Origin: JAVHLK01 sp043806215
Lineage (GTDB): Bacteria; Desulfobacterota; Desulfomonilia; Desulfomonilales; Desulfomonilaceae
DNA length: 51,443 bases
Direction: 5' to 3'
Assembly (NCBI GenBank): GCA_043806215.1
Contig: JAZDHD010000395.1
Span: forward strand, 1 to 51,443
Part shown: piece by piece, positions 8,065 to 16,233 of the stretch
Layout: each line of letters starts with the position of its first letter
Position numbering within the stretch: position 1 is the first letter of the stretch
The notes under the pieces: model-generated
What the model saw: only the letters and a program-made list of their open reading frames with translations
Database searches by the model: none
Told to the model about the DNA's origin: nothing
Made by a program: the position numbers and the translations under genes

Positions 8065-8457
8065 ATGAACTTTCCGAAGGATTGCCTCTATTCCGAATAC
8101 CATCTGTGGGTACGGACCGAAGGCGGGCGGGCGGTTATTGGAATTACCGATTATGCCAAGGTGGAACTCGGCGACGTTGACTATGTGGAATTGCCCGGGG
8201 AAGACGCAACTCTGGTCCGTAATGAAACGTTCGGAATCATTGAAACCAGCAAAGCCGTGACCGACTTGGCGGCACCGGTGTCGGGAACGGTGACGGCGGT
8301 CAATTCATTGCTCGGAGAATCGCCTCAAATGGTCACGGATGATCCGTACGGAGAAGGATGGCTCTTGCAGGTGAGGCCGTCCAAACCCGAAGAGCTGAAC
8401 GACCTGATCAAACCTTTGGATTACGAGAAGCTCGTGAATGGGTTGATTGAGGGTTAG
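8065..8457 (+). CDS. gcvH: Glycine cleavage system H protein (lipoyl carrier)
   Basis: A 130-residue GcvH-type lipoyl protein. The lipoylation site is Lys63 in IIETSKAVTDLAAPVSG, with the usual GITDYAKVELGDVDYVELP before it and DPYGEGWLLQV after it. ATG 8065 is chosen because AGGAG precedes it by 9 nt and relatives start here; a frame to 7999 is upstream read-through. H protein carries the aminomethyl group between P, T and L proteins. No gcvP, gcvT or lipoate ligase gene is near, so it is an orphan. It could serve a cleavage system encoded elsewhere, or act as a lipoate donor or a specialised carrier. Confidence 0.93.
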   Translation: MNFPKDCLYSEYHLWVRTEGGRAVIGITDYAKVELGDVDYVELPGEDATLVRNETFGIIETSKAVTDLAAPVSGTVTAVNSLLGESPQMVTDDPYGEGWLLQVRPSKPEELNDLIKPLDYEKLVNGLIEG

Positions 8458-8517
8458 GATCGACGGGAGGGGCCACGGCGAATGCGAAGCGGCGGAATGC
8501 TGCGGATGCCGGAAATC

Positions 8518-9567
8518 TCAAAGAACTCTTCTGAAAAAATCCCCCGTTAAATAATGGAAATTTGCACGTACCCTGATCCTCTTGGCTTTCAAGCGTGCGG
8601 GGAAGGGATCGTACGGGGCCGCTGCTTTTATGGCGGTCAGTGCGGAGTGGTCCAGAATTGCATGGCCCGATGAATCGAGAAGATTTACGAAGATTAACTC
8701 TCCACTCCGGGACACCGAGAATTCTATGGTAAGGGTGCCTCCGATTCCGGAACGGGCGGCCGCGGACGGGTAGACCCAGACAAGCTGAATCTTTTGCTTC
8801 AAGTGATTCAGATAGGAAAAGAACTTGTTGTCACGGGTGTTGATGTCGACGACCACTTCCTCGGGGTCGCCGTCGGGAAAGAAGTCGCTTGAGGCGCCGT
8901 GGGGCGTAAGCCCGCGGGCTATCTCGGCCGGGGTTGGCCTCAAATCGACATTGCGGTTGCGTGGGGCCTGCTTTGGCGGAGTTCTACCGGCCGTGGTCTG
9001 CGGCTTCTCGGGTTTGTCTTTCTGTTGCTTGTCCGGTTTGGCAGGCTTCTTGGCTTCCGGTTTCCGGACCACATCTTCCTTGGGTTTGATGAGATCTTCA
9101 GGCGCGGGGGGAGGTTTCAGCGCGGCGAGCTTCTGTTCCCTGGGGAGTATCCGCCCTATGGGTGCGGCAGGTTCGGGGGGCTTCTTGGGGAGCTTTTGCA
9201 CCTTGGCCGTATGGTCCCTGTCGGAAATGGCGGAGGCCGCTTCGGGGGGCGGTTCCTTCTCCTTGGGAGCATTGGGCGGGTTGACGAGTCGTACCGAGGT
9301 GACGTTGTCCTTCGGCTTGGCAATAGGCTTGGTGGAACCGGGGTTGATGCCTCTGACGATGAGGCCGAAAAAGAGGATATGAAGAATCAGAGACGCGGCG
9401 ATACAGTATTTTATCGCGTCATCCTTGTCGGAACTCATCAAGATTTCCGAACGCCGCATCAACCCCTCGGGCACGTAGTCGTCATCGCCCTCGTGGTATC
9501 CGTGAAGGATGCGTTCGTCAACATCGTCCGACATATCGGTAGAGTGTGAAATTTCGACGTCTATCAT
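8518..9567 (-). CDS. TonB-family energy transducer
   Basis: A 349-residue TonB protein. An acidic cytoplasmic N-terminus of about 50 residues is unusually long. It is followed by one membrane helix (IKYCIAASLILHILFFGLIV, about 52-71). A Pro/Lys-rich spacer of roughly 150 residues (PPEPAAPIG, KPEAKKPAKPDK) follows, with the TonB C-terminal domain at about 255-349 (GGTLTIEFSVSRSGELI, HSALTAIKAAAPYDPFP). TonB links the ExbBD proton motor to outer-membrane receptors; no exbBD or receptor gene is in view. It is convergent with gcvH. The start is not well supported: only a weak AAGG precedes ATG 9567, and internal Met12 is possible. Confidence 0.85.
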   Translation of the reverse strand: MIDVEISHSTDMSDDVDERILHGYHEGDDDYVPEGLMRRSEILMSSDKDDAIKYCIAASLILHILFFGLIVRGINPGSTKPIAKPKDNVTSVRLVNPPNAPKEKEPPPEAASAISDRDHTAKVQKLPKKPPEPAAPIGRILPREQKLAALKPPPAPEDLIKPKEDVVRKPEAKKPAKPDKQQKDKPEKPQTTAGRTPPKQAPRNRNVDLRPTPAEIARGLTPHGASSDFFPDGDPEEVVVDINTRDNKFFSYLNHLKQKIQLVWVYPSAAARSGIGGTLTIEFSVSRSGELIFVNLLDSSGHAILDHSALTAIKAAAPYDPFPARLKAKRIRVRANFHYLTGDFFRRVL

Positions 9568-9680
9568 CCGGCCTTACCGCCGTCCAAGGATACCGACATT
9601 CTCCAGAGTCGCCCTACGGCATTTCCGTGGGCCGTTGCACCCATTTCCGAATCGGGCTTCCTCCTCCGCAACAATACGGT

Positions 9681-10085
9681 TTAGAAATACCGAACGAATC
9701 TGAACCAGAGTGGCCGGACATCCAATCCCGTTAGTATCATGGAGCTTTCTCCGAGTCTGACAATTCTCGCCATGTTCTTCACCCCGTTTTCCCAAACGAT
9801 TTCCAGGCGGTCTCCATCCAGATTCCAAACACCCTTGTGTTTCGTAGCGCCTGCATCATCGTTCTCTACCGTCATCGACAGGGTGCCGTTCTCGTGAAAC
9901 CAGTAAAACTGCTTCTCGATCAACCCCTTCGGAACTTCTTCCATCGGCACTCCTGCCGGCATGATGCCGACCAAGATCCAGAGTCCGCCGAGTGTGCCGA
10001 TCTTCTGACCAAAGCACTGGGAGGGTACGTGAAAGGTCATCGCTGCAGCGACCAGAACCCACGCCATCAACGAGGTTTTCGGCAT
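9681..10085 (-). CDS. Exported lipocalin-like small protein
   Basis: A 134-residue protein with a Sec-type signal (MAWVLVAAAMTFHVPSQCFG) followed by a short beta-rich domain. GLWILVGIMPAG, KQFYWFHENGTLSMTV, KGVWNLDGDRLEIVWENG and GLDVRPLWFRFVRYF give the strand-turn pattern of lipocalin-like 'W-x-hydrophobic ... GTW-x-hydrophobic' domains. I cannot name a family. ATG 10085 lies 5 bp after the stop of the DUF1848 gene and has no clear ribosome binding site of its own, so it is probably translated by coupling. It probably resides in the periplasm. Confidence 0.6.
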   Translation of the reverse strand: MPKTSLMAWVLVAAAMTFHVPSQCFGQKIGTLGGLWILVGIMPAGVPMEEVPKGLIEKQFYWFHENGTLSMTVENDDAGATKHKGVWNLDGDRLEIVWENGVKNMARIVRLGESSMILTGLDVRPLWFRFVRYF

Positions 10086-10090
10086 GGTTT

Positions 10091-10996
10091 TTAAACCCGA
10101 GTTCCTATTGCCCGTGGATAAAGGCAGTCGCCGTCCACGGGGATGAGCCCCAGATTCTCCCGGGCCCGTTCCGGGTTCGAGTTGGCGTAGCAGTACACAC
10201 ATCCGTGCCCGCAGGTATCATACGCCCCAATGTCCCTTGATGCCACACAATTGCACCGGTTTCGCGAGGGGGCCTTCCTTAATTCCGTCACAGCCTTTCT
10301 GCGGGATGGATTATCGACAACTTCCGCAAGTACGGCCGGGTCAATGCAGCGCGATATCCCCACCGTCTCCGACACGAGGAAATCGTGTGCGCATGACAAA
10401 ACCCGTATGGACCATTCGGCCGCCGCAGCTGCCAATTCCTCTGCCATGTCCTTGCATTGCGCCTCATCGGGTCTGAGGTGATCCGGCACCTGCCGTTTCA
10501 TGTTTGCGATTGTCTTTCTATAATAGTCACAAAAACTGATAATGCACTCATCGGAAAAGGGATGCAGCCGTTCGCACAGATCCCGGAAATTCGCTACATG
10601 CCAGTGCCGGTCCAACTCGCCGGTAAGCACGATCGTGTCGTACCGCCAGCGTACCACTGCGGCAGGAAACCGTTTGGCCATAGATTCCAAGACACTCAAC
10701 GTGTGACATAGTTCCGGGACTCCCGGTTCAATGGAACGCGGGTACGCGTTCATGGTGTACAGAAAGGTGAAACAATGCCCCAGATCGGTCAATTCGCCGA
10801 GATACGGAAGGAGAGGCCCGGCATCTTTGGTCCAGAAGACCATGGCTATGACGTCTTCCCCCTTCAGGGATACGATGTGCCGGCCTCCGCCGAATGGGGA
10901 AACGACCTGAACGTATCCGGCCCGCACGCGATTCATGAACCACAAGGGGTGAAAGGCCGGAATATCGGTCCTCCTGCTCGCTGATATGACGTTCAT
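10091..10996 (-). CDS. DUF1848 family protein with C-terminal Cys cluster
   Basis: A 301-residue protein of the DUF1848 type. It opens with the family hallmark NVISASRRTDIPAFHPLWF. The C-terminus has a dense Cys cluster, CNCVASRDIGAYDTCGHGCVYCYAN, with the HGCVYCYAN end resembling spore photoproduct lyase and radical SAM Cys motifs. That suggests an iron-sulfur site. No biochemical role is established to my knowledge. ACGGAGG lies about 6 nt before the ATG. It is the first gene of a pair with the lipocalin-like gene. Confidence 0.85.
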   Translation of the reverse strand: MNVISASRRTDIPAFHPLWFMNRVRAGYVQVVSPFGGGRHIVSLKGEDVIAMVFWTKDAGPLLPYLGELTDLGHCFTFLYTMNAYPRSIEPGVPELCHTLSVLESMAKRFPAAVVRWRYDTIVLTGELDRHWHVANFRDLCERLHPFSDECIISFCDYYRKTIANMKRQVPDHLRPDEAQCKDMAEELAAAAAEWSIRVLSCAHDFLVSETVGISRCIDPAVLAEVVDNPSRRKAVTELRKAPSRNRCNCVASRDIGAYDTCGHGCVYCYANSNPERARENLGLIPVDGDCLYPRAIGTRV

Positions 10997-11425
10997 CAGG
11001 CCTCCGTGGAAGCATGCCTTTCGATCCGGCAGACACCCAATAGATCAAAAGTCTTGAATTCTTCGCATTTTTGAAGCAGTATCTCTATCAACCGCCTATT
11101 GAGTGAAAGAGCCTTTGGGCCAAAGGGCCCGATGCAACTTCCCGAGGAGCCCGACAACTCAAGATTACTACGGCGGTACGATTGTAACGGGCACTTTCAG
11201 GTGCAGCAGGTCTCACGAGAGAACTGCCCCATGACCGAGATGTCCCCCGGCCGGTTCACTTGACCGCCCTTGGACGGAACCTCTTCAAGAGTGGCATTGT
11301 TGACCGCATATGGATAAGATGTCAAGATCTCCGGATCGCCGACTGCAACGGAAAGCGGCTTGTGAACGGTTCTCGCCGTCACGTTCTTCGGGTGAGAGCT
11401 TCCGGACGCCGAGAAAGGATCTTTG
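10997..11425. other. Intergenic region before recA
   Basis: No gene is supported in these 429 bp. A 13-bp palindrome CTTTGGGCCAAAG is at 11113-11125, and a TTGACC box at 11300-11305 could belong to a weak recA promoter. I looked for a LexA box and did not find a recognisable one. GAACGGTTC near 11363 is too short to claim. Confidence 0.4.
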
Positions 11426-12514
11426 ATGGCCAAACCCAAGAAGACGAAGAATGCTCTGGAGGGCCCGCTGCCCGACTCCGAAAAGGAGAGGGCCGTTGAA
11501 ATGGCGGTGAGCCAAATCGAGAGGCAGTTTGGCCGCGGGGCAATCATGAAGCTCGGCGCCGGGGGCGTTATCCCCAACGTGAAAAGCATTTCTACGGGGT
11601 CGTTGGGGCTCGATATCGCCATAGGGGTGGGAGGAATACCCCAGGGAAGGATAGTCGAGATCTTCGGCCCTGAAAGCTCCGGAAAGACCACCCTGTGCCT
11701 TCATGTCATTGCCGAGGCTCAGAAGAGGGGAGGCTTCGCCGCTTTCGTGGATGCGGAGCACGCGCTGGACATTCACTATGCCAAGAAACTGTTGGTCAAT
11801 ACGGACGAACTACTGGTGTCCCAGCCGGATACTGGAGAACAAGCACTCGAAATAACAGAGATTCTTGTGAGATCCAATGCCATGGAAGTGGTGGTTGTGG
11901 ATTCCGTAGCCGCTCTGGTTCCCAAGGCGGAAATCGAAGGGGAAATGGGCGACGCGCATATGGGGCTGCAGGCGCGACTCATGTCACAGGCCCTGAGGAA
12001 ATTGACTGCGGCAATTGCGCGCTCGAATACCGCGGTGATTTTCACCAACCAGATCCGTCAGAAAATCGGAATCATGTTCGGCAATCCCGAAACGACAACC
12101 GGGGGCAACGCTCTCAAGTTCTACTCATCCGTCCGTTTGGATATCCGCCGGATCGGGCAGATCAAGGAAGGAGAGAGCATCATCGGCTCCCGCACCAAGG
12201 TAAAGGTCGTCAAGAACAAACTTGCTCCGCCCTTTCTCCAGGTGGAGTTCGATATCATGTATAATGAAGGCATATCCGCCTCGGGAGAAATTCTGGATAT
12301 GGGAGTTGAACACGGACTGATAGACAAGTCGGGTGCCTGGTACTCGTACGGCGAAGACCGTATCGGCCAGGGGAGAGAAAACGCCAAGACCTTCTTGCGA
12401 GAAAACCCCGACGTCATGGACGATCTGCGTGCCAAACTCCTGAGGCAGACCGGTATCATTACCGAGGAAGCCCCGGAAGCCCCGGAAGAGCCGGAACAAG
12501 AAGATCAGCAGTGA
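11426..12514 (+). CDS. recA: Recombinase RecA
   Basis: A 362-residue RecA. Walker A is GPESSGKT (81-88). Walker B VVVVDSVAAL, loop L1 EGEMGDAHMGLQARLMSQ and loop L2 TNQIRQKIGIMFGNPETTTGG are all canonical. The C-terminal tail is acidic (EEAPEAPEEPEQEDQQ), as usual for autoregulation of DNA binding. The ATG follows AAAGGA by about 7 nt. RecA forms filaments on single-stranded DNA for strand exchange and triggers LexA self-cleavage. The next gene, pilT, starts 17 bp downstream, which suggests a shared transcript. Confidence 0.99.
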   Translation: MAKPKKTKNALEGPLPDSEKERAVEMAVSQIERQFGRGAIMKLGAGGVIPNVKSISTGSLGLDIAIGVGGIPQGRIVEIFGPESSGKTTLCLHVIAEAQKRGGFAAFVDAEHALDIHYAKKLLVNTDELLVSQPDTGEQALEITEILVRSNAMEVVVVDSVAALVPKAEIEGEMGDAHMGLQARLMSQALRKLTAAIARSNTAVIFTNQIRQKIGIMFGNPETTTGGNALKFYSSVRLDIRRIGQIKEGESIIGSRTKVKVVKNKLAPPFLQVEFDIMYNEGISASGEILDMGVEHGLIDKSGAWYSYGEDRIGQGRENAKTFLRENPDVMDDLRAKLLRQTGIITEEAPEAPEEPEQEDQQ

Positions 12515-12531
12515 TTGCGTGAGCATACGAT

Positions 12532-13635
12532 ATGGTTCTCGATGAAGTTCTCAGAAAAGCCATTGATAATGGGGCCTCGGACATCCATTTGAAGGTCCCA
12601 TTGCCGCCGGTGACAAGAATCGGGGGCGTGCTTGCTCCCATGAGGGGCGAGGAACGATTGACCCCGGACGAGATCAGGCGTGTGGCCCTCTCGATTATGA
12701 ATGAGCGGCAGCGTGAGATCTTTACCAAGACGAAGGAACTCGACATGGCGTACGGAGTTTCCAAGCTGGGACGATTCCGCGTAAACGTCTTCTCCCAGCG
12801 CGATTCCATCGCCATGGTCTTCAGGGCGATTCCTTCGGAACCTCCCATGATCAAGGATCTCAATCTCCCGCCCATAATCGAGAAGATTGCCATGGAGAAC
12901 AGAGGCATGGTTCTCGTCACCGGTACGACCGGATCGGGGAAGTCCACGACTCTGGCCGCAATGATCAACCACATCAATTCTTTCCGGAATTGTCACCTGC
13001 TGACCATTGAAGACCCGATTGAGTTCCTCCATCGTGACCGCAAGAGCGTCATCAATCAGAGAGAAGTGGGCCAGGATACGCTTTCCTTTCAAAACGCGCT
13101 GAGGGCCGCATTGCGTGAAGACCCGGACGTCATCCTTGTCGGCGAAATGCGCGACCTGGAAACCATTGAGATTGCAATGCTGGCAGCGGAGACCGGTCAC
13201 CTGGTCTTCAGTACGCTTCACACCTTGGACGCCACCGAGACCATCAGCCGTATTATCTCGGCTTTCCCCATGGAGCATCAGGGTTCCGTCCGGCTCCAAC
13301 TCGGCGGAATTCTCAAGGGAGTGGTTTCTCAGCGATTGCTCGTTAGGGCCGACGGAAAGGGACGCGTCCCGGCAGTCGAAGTCCTGGTCTCCACATCGCG
13401 TATCCGGGAATGCATAAGTGACGAACAGAGGCAGCGCGAGATACGGGACGCAATCGCCGAAGGACATGTCAACTACGGTATGCAGACCTTCGATCAATCC
13501 CTCATGAACTTATTCAAGAACAAGTTCATCACCTACGAAACCGCCTTGGCCGCGGCGACCAATCCCGACGACTTCGCTCTCTTCGTCAGGGGCATCAGCG
13601 GCACCTCCGAAGGCAAGTGGGAAATGAACGCATGA
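12532..13635 (+). CDS. pilT: PilT-type twitching motility ATPase
   Basis: A 367-residue type IV pilus retraction-type ATPase. Walker A is GTTGSGKS (131-138), the Asp box is LLTIEDPIEFLH, Walker B is DVILVGEMRDLET, and the His box is GHLVFSTLHT. The N-terminal PAS-like domain has NGASDIHLKV, usual for PilT/PilU. The C-terminal PilT retraction signature is not exact (EIRDAIAEGHVNYGMQTFDQSL), so PilU or a c-di-GMP-independent paralogue is also possible. There is no strong ribosome binding site, so translation may depend on recA. No other pilus gene is in the window. Confidence 0.93.
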   Translation: MVLDEVLRKAIDNGASDIHLKVPLPPVTRIGGVLAPMRGEERLTPDEIRRVALSIMNERQREIFTKTKELDMAYGVSKLGRFRVNVFSQRDSIAMVFRAIPSEPPMIKDLNLPPIIEKIAMENRGMVLVTGTTGSGKSTTLAAMINHINSFRNCHLLTIEDPIEFLHRDRKSVINQREVGQDTLSFQNALRAALREDPDVILVGEMRDLETIEIAMLAAETGHLVFSTLHTLDATETISRIISAFPMEHQGSVRLQLGGILKGVVSQRLLVRADGKGRVPAVEVLVSTSRIRECISDEQRQREIRDAIAEGHVNYGMQTFDQSLMNLFKNKFITYETALAAATNPDDFALFVRGISGTSEGKWEMNA

Positions 13636-13688
13636 GCAGGGCCTATTATGCCGTCCCACGGCCTTGACGACGGAGTTGACCACACGAT

Positions 13689-15317
13689 ATGAGCAAGCCG
13701 ACCATCAACGCCAAGGCGGTATTGAAAGACATCAGGAACGGCGCGAGCAAGTCCGATCTCATGGAGAAGTACAAGCTTTCCCCCAAAGGGTTGGAGAGCC
13801 TCTATAAGAAGCTTGTTGCCGCAGGCTTCATCCCCGCAGGGGAATTGACGAGACGGACCGTTAAGCCGGCGGCGGCAGTGCCGGAACCGCCCTCTCCGGA
13901 ATCAAGGCCTACCGCCAAGCCCCGTCCGGGTCAGGGCACGCCGAAGCCGAAGACGGCATCCGCCGGGGAACCCTCCCAGGCGAAATCCAAATCCGCGGAA
14001 CTGAGGGTCTCCGAAAAAGCCAAAGCCGTTGCCGACGATATAAATGCCGGTATGCACGATAACGAGATACTGCGCCGTCACGAGATCAGTCCGGGACAAT
14101 TCAGAGAAATCAAGGAAAGGCTGGTCCAGGTGGGACTGCTCAAACCGGCTGCATCCGAGACCGGACCACGCAAGGCGTCGAAAATCTGCCCATCCTGCGG
14201 GCACGAGGTTCCTCCCGCTGCGGCCAAGTGTAACCATTGCGGCGAGTGGCTCGACGATCAAGCTCAGTCTGCTCAGATCGACCGCCCCGGCCCTGCCGGG
14301 CGTCCGGCACCGCCGCCGCCTCCTCCGCCTCGGCCGCTTGCGGGGCCGATCCCGAGTGCGGATGACAACGATCTCGATGATGATGAAGAGTGCCCGTGGG
14401 AGGAAAGAGAAAACTACGGAGTCTTCGGTGCATACATCCAAACGGCGACCAGGTGCATGTTGACCCCGAAGCAGTTCTTCTCCAAGCTTCCCACCTCCGG
14501 CGGATGGGGTAATCCCATCCTGTTCGCGATTTTTTCGATGGTGGCCGGCCTGGCTCTGGGCTATGCCTTGGTGCAACTGTTTCAAGGCGGTGTGGGCTTC
14601 ATCGGGCTGCTTTTCGTCATCGTCGTCTCGCTGGTCGTGTTGGTGATAGCGGTACCCGTCAGCATGATCCTGTCGAGCGGCATTCTCCACCTGTGCCTCC
14701 TCTTGGTCGGAGGGGCCGGGCGCGGGTATGAAGCCACGCTCCGCGTGGTCTCCTACGCTTCCGTCACGAGCCTGTTCAATGCCGTTCCCGTGGTGGGGAC
14801 CATCGTCAGCCTTTACGGGCTTGTTCTCACCGTGATCGGGTTGCGGGAAACACACCGGACCTCCACGGGTAAGGCAGCAGCCGCAGTGGCACTTCCCGTG
14901 GTAGTAGCCCTGAGCTTAGCGGTACTCAGTGTGCTGTGGTTTCTCTCCACGGCCAAGTCGGCTTTTACCCAAGCAGCGGACCGGACCGACCGGATCGAAT
15001 TGAGCGGTCGGGAACTCCCCTCCGAGGTCTGCGTTGCCGTCCGGGAATTCTTGTCCGAGGTGGATTTCGCCGCCGATATCGAGGACCCCAAGGCGGCACA
15101 AGAGCAGCTGCAACGGGCGCTGCAATCTCTTAACGAAACGTTGGATTCCCACAAGAGCCACCCCGACACGGAGGAAGTGAGGAAACTCGCAACGGTGTAC
15201 GGTCTTTCCGGTCTGGCCCAGAGACATCTCAAGTCGGCCGCCCCCGATGCGGTGCCGGCCTTTGGGGAAGGCGAGGAACAGAGGGAAAAGCTCAGCTCGC
15301 TGTGCCCTGAGGATTAG
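13689..15317 (+). CDS. Zinc-ribbon Yip1-domain membrane protein with duplicated N-terminal module
   Basis: A 542-residue protein with a clear modular plan. Two copies of a 40-residue helical module (INAKAVLKDIRNGASKSDLM.. at about 6-48 and EKAKAVADDINAGMHDNEIL.. at about 108-152) look like small helix-turn-helix sensor modules. A double CxxC zinc ribbon (CPSCGHEV...CNHCGEW) is at about 165-190. A Pro-rich linker is followed by a Yip1-type domain at 240-400 with five membrane segments (motif MLTPKQFFSKLP; AVPVVGTIVSLYGLVLTVIGL). A Leu-zipper-like C-terminal extension of about 120 residues ends the protein. The function is unknown. It begins 53 bp after pilT. Confidence 0.75.
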   Translation: MSKPTINAKAVLKDIRNGASKSDLMEKYKLSPKGLESLYKKLVAAGFIPAGELTRRTVKPAAAVPEPPSPESRPTAKPRPGQGTPKPKTASAGEPSQAKSKSAELRVSEKAKAVADDINAGMHDNEILRRHEISPGQFREIKERLVQVGLLKPAASETGPRKASKICPSCGHEVPPAAAKCNHCGEWLDDQAQSAQIDRPGPAGRPAPPPPPPPRPLAGPIPSADDNDLDDDEECPWEERENYGVFGAYIQTATRCMLTPKQFFSKLPTSGGWGNPILFAIFSMVAGLALGYALVQLFQGGVGFIGLLFVIVVSLVVLVIAVPVSMILSSGILHLCLLLVGGAGRGYEATLRVVSYASVTSLFNAVPVVGTIVSLYGLVLTVIGLRETHRTSTGKAAAAVALPVVVALSLAVLSVLWFLSTAKSAFTQAADRTDRIELSGRELPSEVCVAVREFLSEVDFAADIEDPKAAQEQLQRALQSLNETLDSHKSHPDTEEVRKLATVYGLSGLAQRHLKSAAPDAVPAFGEGEEQREKLSSLCPED

Positions 15318-15335
15318 CCGCCGTCCCTCAACCCG

Positions 15336-15893
15336 TCAGCGCCGCAACCGTCTCCGCAGTCCTTGTGGATCCTCTGTTTGCCGGCACCTGGTGCCGAGAA
15401 TATGCTCCACCGTTTCCCGCTCTTCACCAGCCTCCCGGAGACTCCGCTCCTCTCTTTCGGTGAGATTCGACAGAAGGCTTTTCTTGCGCTTGTCGAGAGC
15501 GTGGATCCTCCTAACCAATGAGAAGAGAATCTTTCGCAGTTCTTGGCAGTTCTTGTCCGTGTATGTCCCTTGGTCGGACTTGGCGCCTTCCATACCTTCG
15601 CCCGGATTGCCCGTACGGTCGTCCGGACAGCCCGTCAGGTTTCGTTCCATCTCCCTGATTTGCGCCTTGAGTTCGTTGATCTTGAAATTGAGCAGTTCGG
15701 CCATCCGGGTTTCCTTGCGGTCGTAGGATGTCTGGAGAGCCCTCATATACTCGGACACGAGATACTTCTTCTGTTCCACGGCACGCCTGCTCTGAACGCA
15801 CCTTGGTTCGTCGGCCCGGGAGAGTGTGCCGGCAGGGAAAGGCAACAGCACGGCGGCGACAAGAAGCAGGATTGGAAATCTATGGCGACCCAT
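15336..15893 (-). CDS. Exported coiled-coil protein of unknown function
   Basis: A 185-residue protein with a Sec signal (residues 4-27, LLLVAAVLLPFPAGTLSRA). The mature part is almost entirely charged helix with four Cys residues (Cys in EPRCVQS, LTGCPDD, DKNCQEL and GTRCRQT), which could form two periplasmic disulfides. I do not recognise a family. It is convergent with the Yip1 gene, 18 bp apart. It may be a periplasmic spacer or chaperone-like coiled coil. Confidence 0.65.
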   Translation of the reverse strand: MGRHRFPILLLVAAVLLPFPAGTLSRADEPRCVQSRRAVEQKKYLVSEYMRALQTSYDRKETRMAELLNFKINELKAQIREMERNLTGCPDDRTGNPGEGMEGAKSDQGTYTDKNCQELRKILFSLVRRIHALDKRKKSLLSNLTEREERSLREAGEERETVEHILGTRCRQTEDPQGLRRRLRR

Positions 15894-16233
15894 TTCGTTT
15901 TCTCACCACGTCACGGCTCATTGTTGGTTTTTTTCCCGAAGGAGTCAATGTGAATCAGGTCTCCCCTTACGGCCCTCCAGCCGCGTGCAGTGTTCTTGAC
16001 GTGAGACGAAACCACAATGGCACTATTCCGCAATAGATTTGAAATCATTATCGTATCTTTCAATGTCCTGACATTAAATAACAGTTGTAACAAGGCGTAA
16101 TTTTGCGTTTATTTTTGACAATTCCTATGAATCCTGATACGTTTATCGGCAGAGGCCCCTTGTACGCCAAGCCGCCGAGTCCGGAAGCGGGTGCCGGCGG
16201 TCTTGGAAATCGGGTCTGCAACGAGGATTCATC
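15894..16233. promoter_or_regulatory. Divergent intergenic region with dyad AATGTC-CT-GACATT
   Basis: No gene is seen in these 340 bp. The central part is AT-rich. A perfect 6-bp-arm dyad at 16062-16075 may be an operator. TTGACA at 16115-16120 faces the AMIN-domain gene, with only a weak TACGTT 17 nt downstream. Confidence 0.4.

Noticed and set aside
11300..11425. LexA box upstream of recA
   Set aside because: Only GAACGGTTC, a 9-bp palindrome, is present. It fits neither the GAAC-N4-GTTC form nor other LexA sites I know for the group.
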